64,000 bases of DNA from Rubripirellula amarantea (GTDB lineage: Bacteria > Planctomycetota > Planctomycetia > Pirellulales > Pirellulaceae): contig NZ_SJPI01000002.1 of the NCBI RefSeq assembly GCF_007859865.1, forward strand, positions 1,012,721 to 1,076,720, read 5' to 3'. Under the pieces are notes generated by a model. It was not told the DNA's origin, did no database searches, and worked only from the letters and a program-made list of their open reading frames with translations. Within the stretch, counting starts at the first letter, position 1; each line of letters starts with the position of its first letter. A program made the position numbers and the translations under genes. Positions 1-9,218 of this stretch are shown piece by piece.

Positions 1-349
1 TTGAAGGCGTTTGACGTCAAGTTCCTATCGACCGACAACGCTTCGCCCGACTACGCTTCGACCTAACTCTTGCCCAAGTGTCGACTGGCCCGGCGTCAAC
101 GATGATTTCGTCCACGGGATGTTCCCGGGCGTGGTGGCTCCGAGAGTCATCATGCCACTTGCCAGAGGATGTAACTCTGCAGACCAAACGATGTTGGACA
201 GCAGGGGTCAGCAGCGTCGCGCAATTAGAGTCTCGTCAAACGAGCGAGTGAGAGCGACACTTTTCTCTTCACCCAAGAATGAAAATTCGGCATGCATGAT
301 TCGGCATGCACGGCTCGCATGTCGACGGCAATCGAATGGCTCGATGCAA
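1..349. other. Intergenic or gene-edge sequence, no gene recognised
   Basis: No recognisable protein is encoded on either strand. The translated frames are arginine- and serine-rich and look like non-coding sequence. A 12-bp direct repeat, ATTCGGCATGCA, occurs at 285-296 and 299-310, just downstream of the acetyltransferase stop. Near the left edge is a low-complexity stretch in which cgacaacgcttcg and cgactacgcttcg recur (about 30-62). A gene entering from the left of the window cannot be excluded. Confidence 0.4.
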
Positions 350-907
350 TCACGGTAGTTGGCGGAGGACTCGGGCTGGGTTCCCCGCGACAACTTGATC
401 GGCCAACACAGACTTTGTCACCACGCTGCCCGCGCCGATGACAGCTCGATCGCCGACAGTGATTCCTGGACAAAGGACAGCTCGCCCTCCGATCCAAACA
501 TCGTTGCCAATCGTCACGGGTTTACCGAATTCAACGGTGCGTCGAGCTATCGCATCTAAGGGATGACTCGCGGTGTAAATGTGAACTCCTGGCCCCACAA
601 ACACACAATCACCAAACCGAACTTCGCAAACGTCAAGGATGACACAATCAAAGTTGAAGTACACGTTTCTACCGAGATAAATATTCGAACCGTAGTCGCA
701 TCGAAACGGAGGCTCCAGCCAAACGGAATCGCCTCCGCTAGCGAACAGTCTCACGAAGTCACGACGTCGGCCTGATTCGTCGCCAGGGTCACTCAGGTTG
801 ATCTGCTGCAACAACAAGCGAGCTTTCAAGCGTTCAGCCGCCAGTTCGGAATCGTTTGGATCGTAGGGCTCGCCCGCCAGCATCTTTTGCTTTTCGTTCA
901 TTGTCAT
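350..907 (-). CDS. Maltose/galactoside-type sugar O-acetyltransferase
   Basis: This 185-residue protein matches the NodL/LacA/Maa family, which transfers acetyl from acetyl-CoA to a sugar hydroxyl in the cytoplasm. The N-terminus carries the family's Mac region (MLAGEPYDPND). The C-terminal half is a left-handed beta-helix built of hexapeptide repeats, for example ITVGDRAVIGAGSVVTK. The histidine of TASHPLD corresponds to the catalytic His. The frame stays open upstream to 958, but that extension is arginine-rich and does not resemble the family, so I start at the ATG at 907 (MTMNEK); 901 is an alternative. Length is normal for the family. The neighbouring DUF1592 gene is divergent, so no operon partner suggests the substrate. 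Confidence 0.85.
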   Translation of the reverse strand: MTMNEKQKMLAGEPYDPNDSELAAERLKARLLLQQINLSDPGDESGRRRDFVRLFASGGDSVWLEPPFRCDYGSNIYLGRNVYFNFDCVILDVCEVRFGDCVFVGPGVHIYTASHPLDAIARRTVEFGKPVTIGNDVWIGGRAVLCPGITVGDRAVIGAGSVVTKSVLADQVVAGNPARVLRQLP

Positions 908-1199
908 GCCTGAATCAGCGGATGGGGCCCTTCGCCGCCGGGAACGGCCTCGGTCCAACGGTTGGTTATCCGGACTTCAGTGAGGCGGAGGTAGTAGATC
1001 GACATTTTTTACATCCGATTACGGATCAGATCTTCGATCAAGACGTTGAAAACCACACTTGCCAGCCTGCGGGTTGTGATAAGATGGTAACGTCCAGGAC
1101 GATACTCGCGTAGCCAATCTTCGGCTTGTGCTACGACACGCGATGTCGCTTCGGATCCCGCCTGCAACCCATGACCTACTTTCTTGGTCACCTCACCTT

Positions 1200-3923
1200 A
1201 TGCCTATCATTCCGCAAACAGCCGTACGTCTGTTGGTCTTGCTGTGCGCAAGCGCGATTGCACCATCCGTTATTGCGAAAGAGCCTTCATCACTTGCAGA
1301 GCTTAAAGCCACTGGTCTGCAGCGGTCACGGTTTATAAGCGCTGGCCATCAAGACGTTAGCCATCCAGACGTACCCAAAACTGAGGACGCAAAATCATAT
1401 ACATTGCCGCAAGCGAATTTGTCGACCTTTGAGTCAACGATCAAGCCTCTATTGGATCAGCATTGTATCGATTGCCATGGCTCAGAAATCAGCGAGGGCA
1501 ACTTAAGGATAGACACGCTCGACCCCAATTTGGTCGCGGGTGCGGATACCGATTGGTGGTCCGAAATTTTCGCCGTCGTCACGAAGGGAGAGATGCCGCC
1601 ACCTGATGATGGCGACCTGGATGACCGAGATCGGCAAACACTTGTCGATTGGCTGTCGATTGAACTGCAAACCGCGTCCCTGGTGCGCAGCAAAACGGGT
1701 AAGCGTTCCGCATTCCGACGCATGACGCGGTACGAATACAACTATGCGCTCCAGGACCTACTCGGCCTCGAATTTGACTTTGCGAAGGACTTGCCACCTG
1801 AGGCAAATTCGGACGAAGGATTCCAGAATCGTTCTGACTTGTTGCATTTGTCGGTGTCGCAATTTGAAATGTATCAGCGAATTGCTCGCAACGCTCTCGC
1901 TCAAGCAACGGTCCGAGGAGCCAAGCCGCAAACGCATTACTGGGATATCCCGGTCAGCAGAGCCGCCGAGCGTGAATGGACAAGACAGGACAATCAGATT
2001 CAAAAACTGCAAAATGATTTGAAGGACGAGCCCGACAAACTAACTGCCGAACTCGAGAAGCTTCGCGTCAGCTTCGAAGTGCCCCGTCAAGCTGCGTACT
2101 TTCGAGATCTGAGCAGTGATCGTACTGCTCAAACACAGTGGAATTATCAACGGGCCGAGTTTGCGTTTGGCGAGGCCGATCAACTTGCTTCGATCTCGGA
2201 CCAACACGACTGCGTCGCGGTCCTCCCCAATGGTCGCTCGCCCAAGCTAATTTTCGAGCTTGGAAATCAGTTGCCCGATGATGGCACGATGCGAGTGACG
2301 GTCCAAGCAGCGAGGGCGGACTCGAACGACGACTACGTACCGAACCTGCAGCTGATGTTCGGATGGCAAGCCAGCAATGAAGGCAGAGCGTTACTTCGGG
2401 TAAGTAAGCGTGACACACCCATCACCGCCGACCCTAAGAATCCGCAGATCGTACAGTGGCATGTACCGCTTGGTGAGATCTATCCCCGTAACAACGTTCG
2501 CAAGACATCCCCGATGGGAGCGTTGCCCAGTCCATCGGAGTACATTCGCCTCGTGAATAGCTCCGCACGCGCGAGCGAGATTCAGATCACGCACGTCCAA
2601 GTCGCGGCTCCTGTTTACGACCAGTGGCCTCCGGAATCACACCGTCGCATTTTTCCGGAACGTGACAGTAGCCTAAGTGAGGATGACTACGCCCGCGATA
2701 CGATTGCTGCGTTCATGAAACGAGCATGGCGGCGCCCGGTAAGTGACGAAGAAGTGAGCCGCAAGTTGGAACTGTTCAACGCAATGCGTCCTCTTTGCGA
2801 GTCAGTGGAAGATGCGGTGCTCGAAGTTCTAGCGACAGTGTTATCGTCACCTCAGTTCTTGTACGTCGCCAACGAATCTGGTCCTGAACTTGTTACCGAA
2901 GAGCAACAAGAACAGCTTGGCCGCCATGCTTTGGCCACTCGTTTGGCATTGTTTCTGTGGTGCAGCGTTCCGGATACCGAATTGTTGAATCTAGCCGACA
3001 GTGGCCAGCTTTCTGATCCGGACGTTTTGAAGGGTCAGGTACGGCGGATGCTGGACGATCCCCGCAGTCAGCGTTTTGTTGAGCACTTTGTGCATCAATG
3101 GCTAGACCTGCAACTTCTTGAATTCCAAAACTTCAACCAGAATGTGCGTGGCTTTGATCCTCTATTGAAGGAGGCGATGCTGTGGGAACCCGTCGCCCTG
3201 TTCAGTGAACTCCTTAAGTCGAACGCCACTGTTCTGGACTTCATTCATTGCGACTATGCAATCGTCAACGAACGGTTGGCAAGGCATTATGGGATCCCAA
3301 ATGTGCGTGGAAACCATTTTCAAAAAGTCCCGCTTCATGGCAACGATCGTCGCGGAGGCATTTTAACGCAGGCGGGCATTTTGGCGATGAACTCCGATTG
3401 GCCAGATTCTCATCCGCTCAAACGAGCGATCTGGTTACTGGAAAGCGTGTTAGCGGATCCTCCTCCGCCTCCCCCGCCCGCCGTTCCGCAGATCGATTTG
3501 GCGGACCCCGAAATTGCCAAGATGACGTTGAAGGAACGTATTGAAGACCACCGCAACCATGCGGCATGTATGTCCTGTCATGAGAAGATTGATCCCTGGG
3601 GCATCGCCTTCGAAAACTATGACGCTTTGGGGAAGTGGCGTGACGAAATCGGCGGGAAACCAGTCGATGCATCAAGTGAGTTATTCAATCACCAGACTCT
3701 TGATGGAATGAACGGATTAAAGCGTTTTCTGCTCGACAGTCGCCAAGATCAGTTTGTCCAAGCAATGGCATCAAAGTTGACGACCTACGCGTTGGGACGC
3801 CAGCTCAATTTTTCGGACCGCGCCGAGATGGACGCGATCACTGCCGAAGTTCGCCAGAACGGAGATGGGCTGCGTACGCTTATCGAGGCGATCGTCACCA
3901 GTGACTTGTATCAGCCCCAATGA
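1200..3923 (+). CDS. DUF1587/DUF1595/DUF1592/DUF1588/DUF1585 cytochrome-like secreted protein
   Basis: This protein of about 907 residues belongs to the large planctomycete family with the domain order DUF1587, DUF1595, DUF1592, DUF1588, DUF1585, preceded by a cytochrome-c-like domain. A heme-binding CIDCH motif lies near residue 89 and a second CxxCH (CMSCHEKIDPWG) near residue 790 in the DUF1588 part. The final domain includes the typical TYALGRQL segment. The start at 1200 gives a clean signal peptide (MPIIPQTAVRLLVLLCASA...); the frame is open from 1128 but the extra residues do not fit. A DUF1552 gene follows 56 bp downstream, the standard pairing. Such pairs are thought to act in the cell envelope, but their substrate and reaction are unknown. 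Five Pro residues in a row occur near residue 757. Confidence 0.88.
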   Translation: MPIIPQTAVRLLVLLCASAIAPSVIAKEPSSLAELKATGLQRSRFISAGHQDVSHPDVPKTEDAKSYTLPQANLSTFESTIKPLLDQHCIDCHGSEISEGNLRIDTLDPNLVAGADTDWWSEIFAVVTKGEMPPPDDGDLDDRDRQTLVDWLSIELQTASLVRSKTGKRSAFRRMTRYEYNYALQDLLGLEFDFAKDLPPEANSDEGFQNRSDLLHLSVSQFEMYQRIARNALAQATVRGAKPQTHYWDIPVSRAAEREWTRQDNQIQKLQNDLKDEPDKLTAELEKLRVSFEVPRQAAYFRDLSSDRTAQTQWNYQRAEFAFGEADQLASISDQHDCVAVLPNGRSPKLIFELGNQLPDDGTMRVTVQAARADSNDDYVPNLQLMFGWQASNEGRALLRVSKRDTPITADPKNPQIVQWHVPLGEIYPRNNVRKTSPMGALPSPSEYIRLVNSSARASEIQITHVQVAAPVYDQWPPESHRRIFPERDSSLSEDDYARDTIAAFMKRAWRRPVSDEEVSRKLELFNAMRPLCESVEDAVLEVLATVLSSPQFLYVANESGPELVTEEQQEQLGRHALATRLALFLWCSVPDTELLNLADSGQLSDPDVLKGQVRRMLDDPRSQRFVEHFVHQWLDLQLLEFQNFNQNVRGFDPLLKEAMLWEPVALFSELLKSNATVLDFIHCDYAIVNERLARHYGIPNVRGNHFQKVPLHGNDRRGGILTQAGILAMNSDWPDSHPLKRAIWLLESVLADPPPPPPPAVPQIDLADPEIAKMTLKERIEDHRNHAACMSCHEKIDPWGIAFENYDALGKWRDEIGGKPVDASSELFNHQTLDGMNGLKRFLLDSRQDQFVQAMASKLTTYALGRQLNFSDRAEMDAITAEVRQNGDGLRTLIEAIVTSDLYQPQ

Positions 3924-3979
3924 AGTTCCAATTTCAATAATCACTGTCGAACACAAGTCTTAGTTCCAGGAACACTACC

Positions 3980-5383
3980 ATGGCAAGAAACTTGAACACC
4001 CTCGATCGCCGACGATTCCTTCGCGGCAGTGGCGTTGCATTGACCCTACCTATGTTTGCTTCGCTCGCTCAAAACGTTGCGCGGGGTGCTGATGCAGTAG
4101 AGAACCCGAAGCGTCTGGGGTGCTTTTACTTCCCGGATGGTGTTCCGATGCCGTTGCCCGAAGACCCCGCCTATCAAGAATGGGCATGGTTCCCTCATGG
4201 TAACGGCAAAGAGTTCACGTTCTCGAAGTGCATGGAACCACTCGAAGCCGTCAAAAGTGACCTGACGGTACTGTCCGGATTCTCGCACCCTAAGTCACGT
4301 AGTGTTCACGGACACAACAACGCCGACCAGTTTCTGACCGCTGCGCTTACTGGTGGTGGCGATCGCGAGTACACAAATACGATTTCGTTAGACCAGGTTT
4401 ACGCCAAACACGTGGGCGACAAAACGCGGTTTGCGTCGTTAGTGATGTCGACGGACGGAGGAACGGGAACTGCACGGGGAACCCACACGATCTCATTCGA
4501 TGAACAAGGCCGCCCGATTCCTGCTGAGCATCGACCGAAACAGATCTTCGATCAATTGTTTGTGAAAACCGATGTCGATTCTACGCGTCGACTAGCGCTG
4601 ACTCGAAGTGCGCTCGACGAAATGCTCGATGATGCCCAGCGGTTACGCAGAACGTTGTCGAGTGACGATCAACGTGGCCTCGATGAGTACCTCGACTCGG
4701 TCCGCGAGGCTGAGATCAAAGTGGAGAAAGCAAAACGATGGCTGGGCGCACCGTTGCCTTCGGTCGACGGAAACCAGCTCAACCTGGAACTTTCCACCGA
4801 CGAACCCCGGGAATACCTGCAGACAATGTTTGATCTGATCTACTTGGCATTCAGAACCGATTCAACGCGAGTGGCCACGTATCAGATCGGTCGTGAAAAC
4901 GGAGTGGGACGTAGCGACCATTTGGCAAGAGCCGTCGGATTCAACACGGCTCATCAATTGTCGCACGAGACCAAGAACCCGGATGGTTGGAAAAACTTTG
5001 GCATCTATTGCCGATTCCTCAACGAGGAATACGGTCGGTTCCTTGCAAAGCTAAGGTCGACGCCGGAACCAGGTGGAACCGGGAACCTTCTCGACAATAC
5101 GCTGTTACTCTTCGGCTCAGCGTCGAGCGCGTTTCACCTATCGAGAAACTATCCGCTCATCCTTGCAGGTGGCCAACACATGGGATTCAAGCACGGACAA
5201 TACATCAACCATGCAGGCATGAACTTCCAAGGCGGTCCGTGGATGGGCGAGGGTGAGCCATGGCAAGACGAAGCGAAGGGCGAAGACGTACCATTGTCGA
5301 ATCTCTACGCGACCATGCTTCAGCGACTTGGAGTTCCGACCGACTCGTTTGCTGACAACACCGGTCTTGTCGAAGCGGTGTGA
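3980..5383 (+). CDS. DUF1552 family protein, Tat-exported
   Basis: This 467-residue DUF1552 protein is the usual partner of the DUF1592-type cytochrome gene just upstream. The N-terminus LDRRRFLRGSGVALTLPMF is a twin-arginine signal, so the folded protein is probably exported. The body contains family segments such as GCFYFPDGVP, SGFSHP, HNNADQFLTAA and, towards the end, LLFGSASS and GGQHMGFKHGQ. The family is distantly related to the sulfatase/alkaline-phosphatase-like DUF1501 proteins, but no enzyme activity is established. Gene order and spacing suggest co-transcription and a joint function in the periplasm-like compartment. Length is normal and no lesion is visible. Confidence 0.88.
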   Translation: MARNLNTLDRRRFLRGSGVALTLPMFASLAQNVARGADAVENPKRLGCFYFPDGVPMPLPEDPAYQEWAWFPHGNGKEFTFSKCMEPLEAVKSDLTVLSGFSHPKSRSVHGHNNADQFLTAALTGGGDREYTNTISLDQVYAKHVGDKTRFASLVMSTDGGTGTARGTHTISFDEQGRPIPAEHRPKQIFDQLFVKTDVDSTRRLALTRSALDEMLDDAQRLRRTLSSDDQRGLDEYLDSVREAEIKVEKAKRWLGAPLPSVDGNQLNLELSTDEPREYLQTMFDLIYLAFRTDSTRVATYQIGRENGVGRSDHLARAVGFNTAHQLSHETKNPDGWKNFGIYCRFLNEEYGRFLAKLRSTPEPGGTGNLLDNTLLLFGSASSAFHLSRNYPLILAGGQHMGFKHGQYINHAGMNFQGGPWMGEGEPWQDEAKGEDVPLSNLYATMLQRLGVPTDSFADNTGLVEAV

Positions 5384-5405
5384 CTCAGGGGAACGCGGCT
5401 GAGCT

Positions 5406-6257
5406 TTACGCCTGACTTACTTGCCGAAAATAGTCGTCCCAACTTTGATGAGGACGACCGGCTGCTTGCGGGTAGTGGCTTTCGTTGTCTGACGCGCCGT
5501 TTCGAATTCCCTCGTAGATGCCAGCGATAACGTTGCCCAAGAATTCGCCGAGTTCACGGATGCGATCTTCGCGGAACTCAGCCACTGTCATTTCGCGATA
5601 CTTCAAATTCGTTCCGAACGCCTCGTTCAAGTACCCAGCCAACGTCGTTTGAGTAATCGCCACGCCGTGCAGATTGTAAGTTTGTCCGTTGTGCTTGTCA
5701 TCGATCACCATCTGGGAATACGCAAATGCCAATTCGGGTCGCGTGGTGTAGCCACACAATCCATCGCCAGCGCAATTTGCAACTTCGCCACGCTGTTTGT
5801 ACGTGTCCACATAGTCCACATCCGGTTCGATGTAGATTCCGTTTCGCCCAATCACCCAGTCCAAACCACTCTCACGTACATCCGACTCGGTTTGTCGGTT
5901 GCTCTGAACGACTGGCGAAAACGCAGTGTTTTCTTCGGCACCCTGGATACTTGTGTAAACCAACTTCCGCGCGCCAGCCGTTTTCGCTGCTTCGATAACG
6001 TTGCGGTGTTGCGTGATTCGTTGGTCAGGAGCGTCCATGCCTGATACAAGGACAACCGCGTCAATGCCTCGCAACGAGCTAGCCAGATCATCGAAGGACG
6101 TGTAGTCACCTGGGCGTATCTCTACTCCTAGCGATTCGGCTTTGCGTGGAGTTCGAGCCAGACCGACGACATTGTCCTTGCCGATCGCGCCGATCAAGGA
6201 TGTGACGATTTGAGATCCGAGTTGGCCACTTGCAGCGGTGACGGCGACTTTGGGCAT
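5406..6257 (-). CDS. NmrA-like/QorB-type NAD(P)-binding oxidoreductase
   Basis: This 283-residue protein has an N-terminal Rossmann fold with the glycine motif TAASGQLGSQ and resembles the atypical SDR (NmrA/QorB, azoreductase-like) family. QorB-type members reduce quinones with NADPH; NmrA-like members can instead act as redox sensors. Recognisable steps include VVGLARTP (beta-2 region), GDYTSFDDLASSLRGIDAVVLVS and the LVYTSIQGA strand. It converges with the DUF1552 gene (22 bp between stops). A perfect 12-bp tandem repeat lies 8 bp upstream of its ATG and could be a regulator site. Substrate cannot be assigned from sequence. Confidence 0.82.
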   Translation of the reverse strand: MPKVAVTAASGQLGSQIVTSLIGAIGKDNVVGLARTPRKAESLGVEIRPGDYTSFDDLASSLRGIDAVVLVSGMDAPDQRITQHRNVIEAAKTAGARKLVYTSIQGAEENTAFSPVVQSNRQTESDVRESGLDWVIGRNGIYIEPDVDYVDTYKQRGEVANCAGDGLCGYTTRPELAFAYSQMVIDDKHNGQTYNLHGVAITQTTLAGYLNEAFGTNLKYREMTVAEFREDRIRELGEFLGNVIAGIYEGIRNGASDNESHYPQAAGRPHQSWDDYFRQVSQA

Positions 6258-6265
6258 GATTACTC

Positions 6266-6289
6266 CTAGTTCAGGAACTAGTTCAGGAA
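6266..6289. repeat. Perfect 12-bp tandem duplication upstream of the QorB-like gene
   Basis: The 12-mer CTAGTTCAGGAA occurs twice head to tail, ending 8 bp before the start codon of the reductase on the minus strand. The junction creates the palindrome AACTAGTT. Its position in the leader makes an operator possible, but a simple duplication is equally compatible. Confidence 0.5.
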
Positions 6290-7176
6290 ACTGACTCGTG
6301 GAAACGGATCTGATGGCTCAATGTACCGCACGGGTCAAAACGAACGTCACCGATTGTTGTCTGGACTTCGTGACAACGCGGCTTCGTGACAATGCGACTA
6401 TTTCAGATACGGGTTTAGACTCGAAGCGTGTTATGCAACCTAGTCCACAAACGACCGACGATGGGATGGTTTGGACGTTCTACCGTCATGGCCCCGTCAG
6501 CCGAGATACCCAACAGCTACGCTCGGTCGACACGCGGATCGGCAAGCGGGCCGACTGCCACAACGAAGTTCGGCATTCACGCTCTAGGTGCACGATTACA
6601 CGCCCTTGCGAACGGACAGCAGAGCAACTGCCCCCAATGCTCTACTGTCCATACGCAGAGTGACGTCGCCTAATCGGTGGATGCGAAAAGGCAGACGACT
6701 ACAGAATGATGTACCTGCAGGGTCCAGCGACATCTGCGGCTAGATCGAAAGCAATTGGTGTGCCAACAATCTTGCTTAAGCGTCACTGTCTAGAAATTTG
6801 CAACAACATCAGTTCACGCGGCGATCAAGATCGCAACCGGTGAGCCTCGTTTCGACGGAGACTTCTAAGGTGTTGTTCAACTCGGTGAACGCAATCGCCT
6901 TAGGCTGCATCAAACGAAGAGTCGCCCATATGTGCCCACCACATCAAGCAGATTGTCACTCTTTGGACAACACCTCTGCTTTCCACCAAGCGTCCTCACG
7001 TTCAAAACCGGTATGAAGCGAATAATTAGTTTGCGAAGTATCTAGCACGCGGTTCACAATCTGTTGCTCGAGTATTGCAAAGCGATAGCGGGAGAGTTTC
7101 TAGGCGAGCTCGCCCGGAGCGTTCGGCTGAACGACTCGCAACGATGGTCGCAACGACGGTCGCAACGTCGGTAAAG
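6290..7176. other. Long intergenic region without recognisable gene
   Basis: About 890 bp between the QorB-like reductase and the antiporter stop. Small open frames exist on the plus strand (for example 6298-6663), but their products are rich in Arg, Thr, Cys and His without domain features and do not look like real proteins. Around 7135-7172 the 11-12 bp motif tcgcaacga/ggtcgcaacg recurs three times in tandem immediately beside the antiporter stop codon. No RNA gene or insertion sequence was recognised. Confidence 0.4.
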
Positions 7177-8865
7177 CTACTCTTCGTGTTCCAGACGACG
7201 TTGAATCCAGCTTTCAATTTGAGCCTCATCGATGTCGTGGGAGCGCAGAAGTTGACGAGCCAAAGATATTCCCACCGATTCATCCTGTTCAGCCACGGCG
7301 CGGATACCCAGCTTTTCAAAATGAGAGGTTTGATCCTGGTTCTTCGTTGAAATGAACTTCGTCAAACTGGGAAATCGCTCGTTCACGATCGGCATCAAGT
7401 CGGTTACGCGATCGTGTCTGACATTCGCCAGCACAAGCGATCTGCGTTGATCCATTGCCATCGACTGAGCCAGCCGCAAGTCACTTAAGTCTCCGAACAC
7501 AACTTGGTATCCATCGACGCTCGCAGCCGTGAATCGATCGTAGTCGCGTTCGACCGCCTCGTACCGGATCTGATGAGCCTCGAGAGCATCCGCCACCGTG
7601 CGTCCGACTTCGTCCATACCGTAGACGATCACTGGTGCCACCGTTTCGATCGGAATCGACTCGGACTTCGGAATCAAAACTGATGACCGTTTTCGGATCT
7701 CGCGAGCCAACCGATTACCGAGCTCGGCTACCGTCGGCGTTAGTGCAAGGGAAAGCGCGACACCAATGAACACGACGCTGACCGTTTCTTCCCCGAAAGC
7801 TGATCGGATGCTCGGCATGGAAACAATGACGAACACAAATTCGCTGCCCTGCGCCAACAAGAAACCGAGTTGCATCGAACCTGGAACCGACCAACCCACG
7901 ATTCTCGCTGATAATGAAATAGCAACCGCTTTGATCGTGATAACGACGCTCGCAAACGCGATGATTTGCCAGCCATGGCTCAACAAAATTCGCCAATCAA
8001 GCGAAGCCCCGATCGCGATGAAGAAGAACGCCAACAATAGGTCCCGAAAGGGTTTTGCTTCGGTGCGAATCAAATGCCTGAACGGAGTTTCCGACAGCAT
8101 CATTCCGCCCAAAAACGCGCCAAGGGTGAGCGACAATCCTAGCCATCCGCTGGCAGCCGCCATCGCTAACACGATCAACAACGCGATCGCCGTGAAGATT
8201 TCCTCGTTCTTCGTGCGCGAGATGACAGCGAAGAGTGGACGTAGAACGTACCGTCCCAACAACAGCGAACATCCGAAGGCCAGCAGACCTTTGAACGCCG
8301 CCATGAAAATGGTCATCGTTAGACTTTGCTCGACTGAATCGGAAGCGTTGCCGCCATACGATGACGCGAGCACCAAGAGAAAGATTGCAAGAATGTCCTG
8401 CAGAATCAGTACCGCGGTAGCCGTTCGCCCTACCGGACAATTGTTCTGTTGTCTCTGTTGCAGCGTCGGGCTGACAACCGCGGTCGAGGATAGCGCAAGG
8501 GAGCCTCCTACGATCATCGAGATTTCAAACGAATAGCCCAGAGAGAGTGCGATTGCGATGAACGCCAAACTGCACAGCGTTATCTGGATGGGGCCGAGGC
8601 CAAAGATATCGCGTCTCGCGTCCCAGATATGCTGTACCGAAAAGTGCAACCCGATATCAAACAGCAGGAACACGACCCCCAATTCCGCCAGCAGGTGAAC
8701 GGTGCTGCTTTCATGGAACCAACCAAGCGCGTGGCCTCCGATTACCATGCCGCCGAGCATGTAACCGACAATCGGACTGAGCCCTAGGCGACGCATCAAC
8801 ACAATTGACGAGATGCCAATCGCCAATAACAAAATCGCCGGTATGAGTGCCTCTGCTTCTTCCAT
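7177..8865 (-). CDS. CPA2-family cation/proton antiporter with TrkA-N domain (Kef/YbaL type)
   Basis: This protein of about 562 residues has an N-terminal Na+/H+ exchanger domain of roughly 12 membrane helices and a C-terminal cytoplasmic nucleotide-binding RCK/TrkA-N domain. Typical segments are GLSPIVGYMLGGMVIGG, LLFDIGLHFS, SSTAVVSPTLQ and LGAFLGGMMLSETPFRH. The RCK Rossmann motif appears as VYGMDEVGRTVADAL, in which the usual middle glycine position is Asp. The family exchanges K+ or Na+ for H+ and is gated by ligands on the RCK domain. I start at 8865 (MEEAEALIPAILLL). The frame continues upstream to 8994, but only by reading through the 23-bp tandem repeats (MDRALLVRWTG...), which is not credible protein. 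Confidence 0.87.
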   Translation of the reverse strand: MEEAEALIPAILLLAIGISSIVLMRRLGLSPIVGYMLGGMVIGGHALGWFHESSTVHLLAELGVVFLLFDIGLHFSVQHIWDARRDIFGLGPIQITLCSLAFIAIALSLGYSFEISMIVGGSLALSSTAVVSPTLQQRQQNNCPVGRTATAVLILQDILAIFLLVLASSYGGNASDSVEQSLTMTIFMAAFKGLLAFGCSLLLGRYVLRPLFAVISRTKNEEIFTAIALLIVLAMAAASGWLGLSLTLGAFLGGMMLSETPFRHLIRTEAKPFRDLLLAFFFIAIGASLDWRILLSHGWQIIAFASVVITIKAVAISLSARIVGWSVPGSMQLGFLLAQGSEFVFVIVSMPSIRSAFGEETVSVVFIGVALSLALTPTVAELGNRLAREIRKRSSVLIPKSESIPIETVAPVIVYGMDEVGRTVADALEAHQIRYEAVERDYDRFTAASVDGYQVVFGDLSDLRLAQSMAMDQRRSLVLANVRHDRVTDLMPIVNERFPSLTKFISTKNQDQTSHFEKLGIRAVAEQDESVGISLARQLLRSHDIDEAQIESWIQRRLEHEE

Positions 8866-8892
8866 GGCGAGACAGTGTAAAGCAATTAGCCG

Positions 8893-9053
8893 CCCGGTCC
8901 ATCGGACCAAAAGTGCCCGGTCCATCGGACCAAAAGTGCCCGGTCCATCGGACCAAAAGTGCCCGGTCCATCGGACCAAGAGTGCCCGGTCCATCGGACC
9001 AAGAGTGCCCGGTCCATCGGACCAAGAGTGCCCGCTCCATCGGACCGAACGTG
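8893..9053. repeat. Seven contiguous 23-bp tandem repeats, each with a GGTCC-N3-GGACC hairpin
   Basis: Seven units begin at 8893, 8916, 8939, 8962, 8985, 9008 and 9031. Each starts cccGGTCCatcGGACCa and ends agtg. The first three units have aaaagtg, the next three aagagtg, and the seventh is diverged (cccgctcc... gaacgtg). Every unit can fold into a 5-bp stem with a 3-nt loop. There are no spacers, so this is not a CRISPR array. It lies 27 bp upstream of the antiporter start (minus strand), within its leader or promoter, and between that gene and the divergent GH117 gene. All frames are open through it, giving false coding potential on both strands. Confidence 0.95.
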
Positions 9054-9218
9054 ACGATCGTTAGGCGTCACGACTCGCCGTAGAATCAGTTATCTCATCA
9101 GCAAGCTGACGTTATTAACTGCCTGAATACCAGCGATGAACCGTGTCAACTATGATAGAGATCGTTCGCTATTGCGTCGTTTCGCCCCTATTCAATCCTA
9201 TTTCCTACTTTGGTTTCG

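Noticed and set aside
11-358. 115-codon frame at the left edge
   Set aside because: Repetitive Thr/Leu/Arg start and Arg-rich remainder without any domain; likely chance.
6298-6673. Small plus-strand frames in the 890-bp gap
   Set aside because: Composition is not protein-like and there is no start signal.
7766-8536. 256-codon frame on the plus strand
   Set aside because: Antisense to the antiporter gene, whose protein is clearly conserved; the antisense product has no domain.
8893-9053. Repeat array considered as CRISPR
   Set aside because: The 23-bp units are directly contiguous with no spacers, and no cas genes are nearby.
8711-9083. Long open frames on both strands through the 23-bp repeats (DGPGTFGPMDRALLVRW and SDQKCPVHRTKSARS patterns)
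   Set aside because: They are simple translations of the tandem repeat, with no start signal or non-repeat domain.
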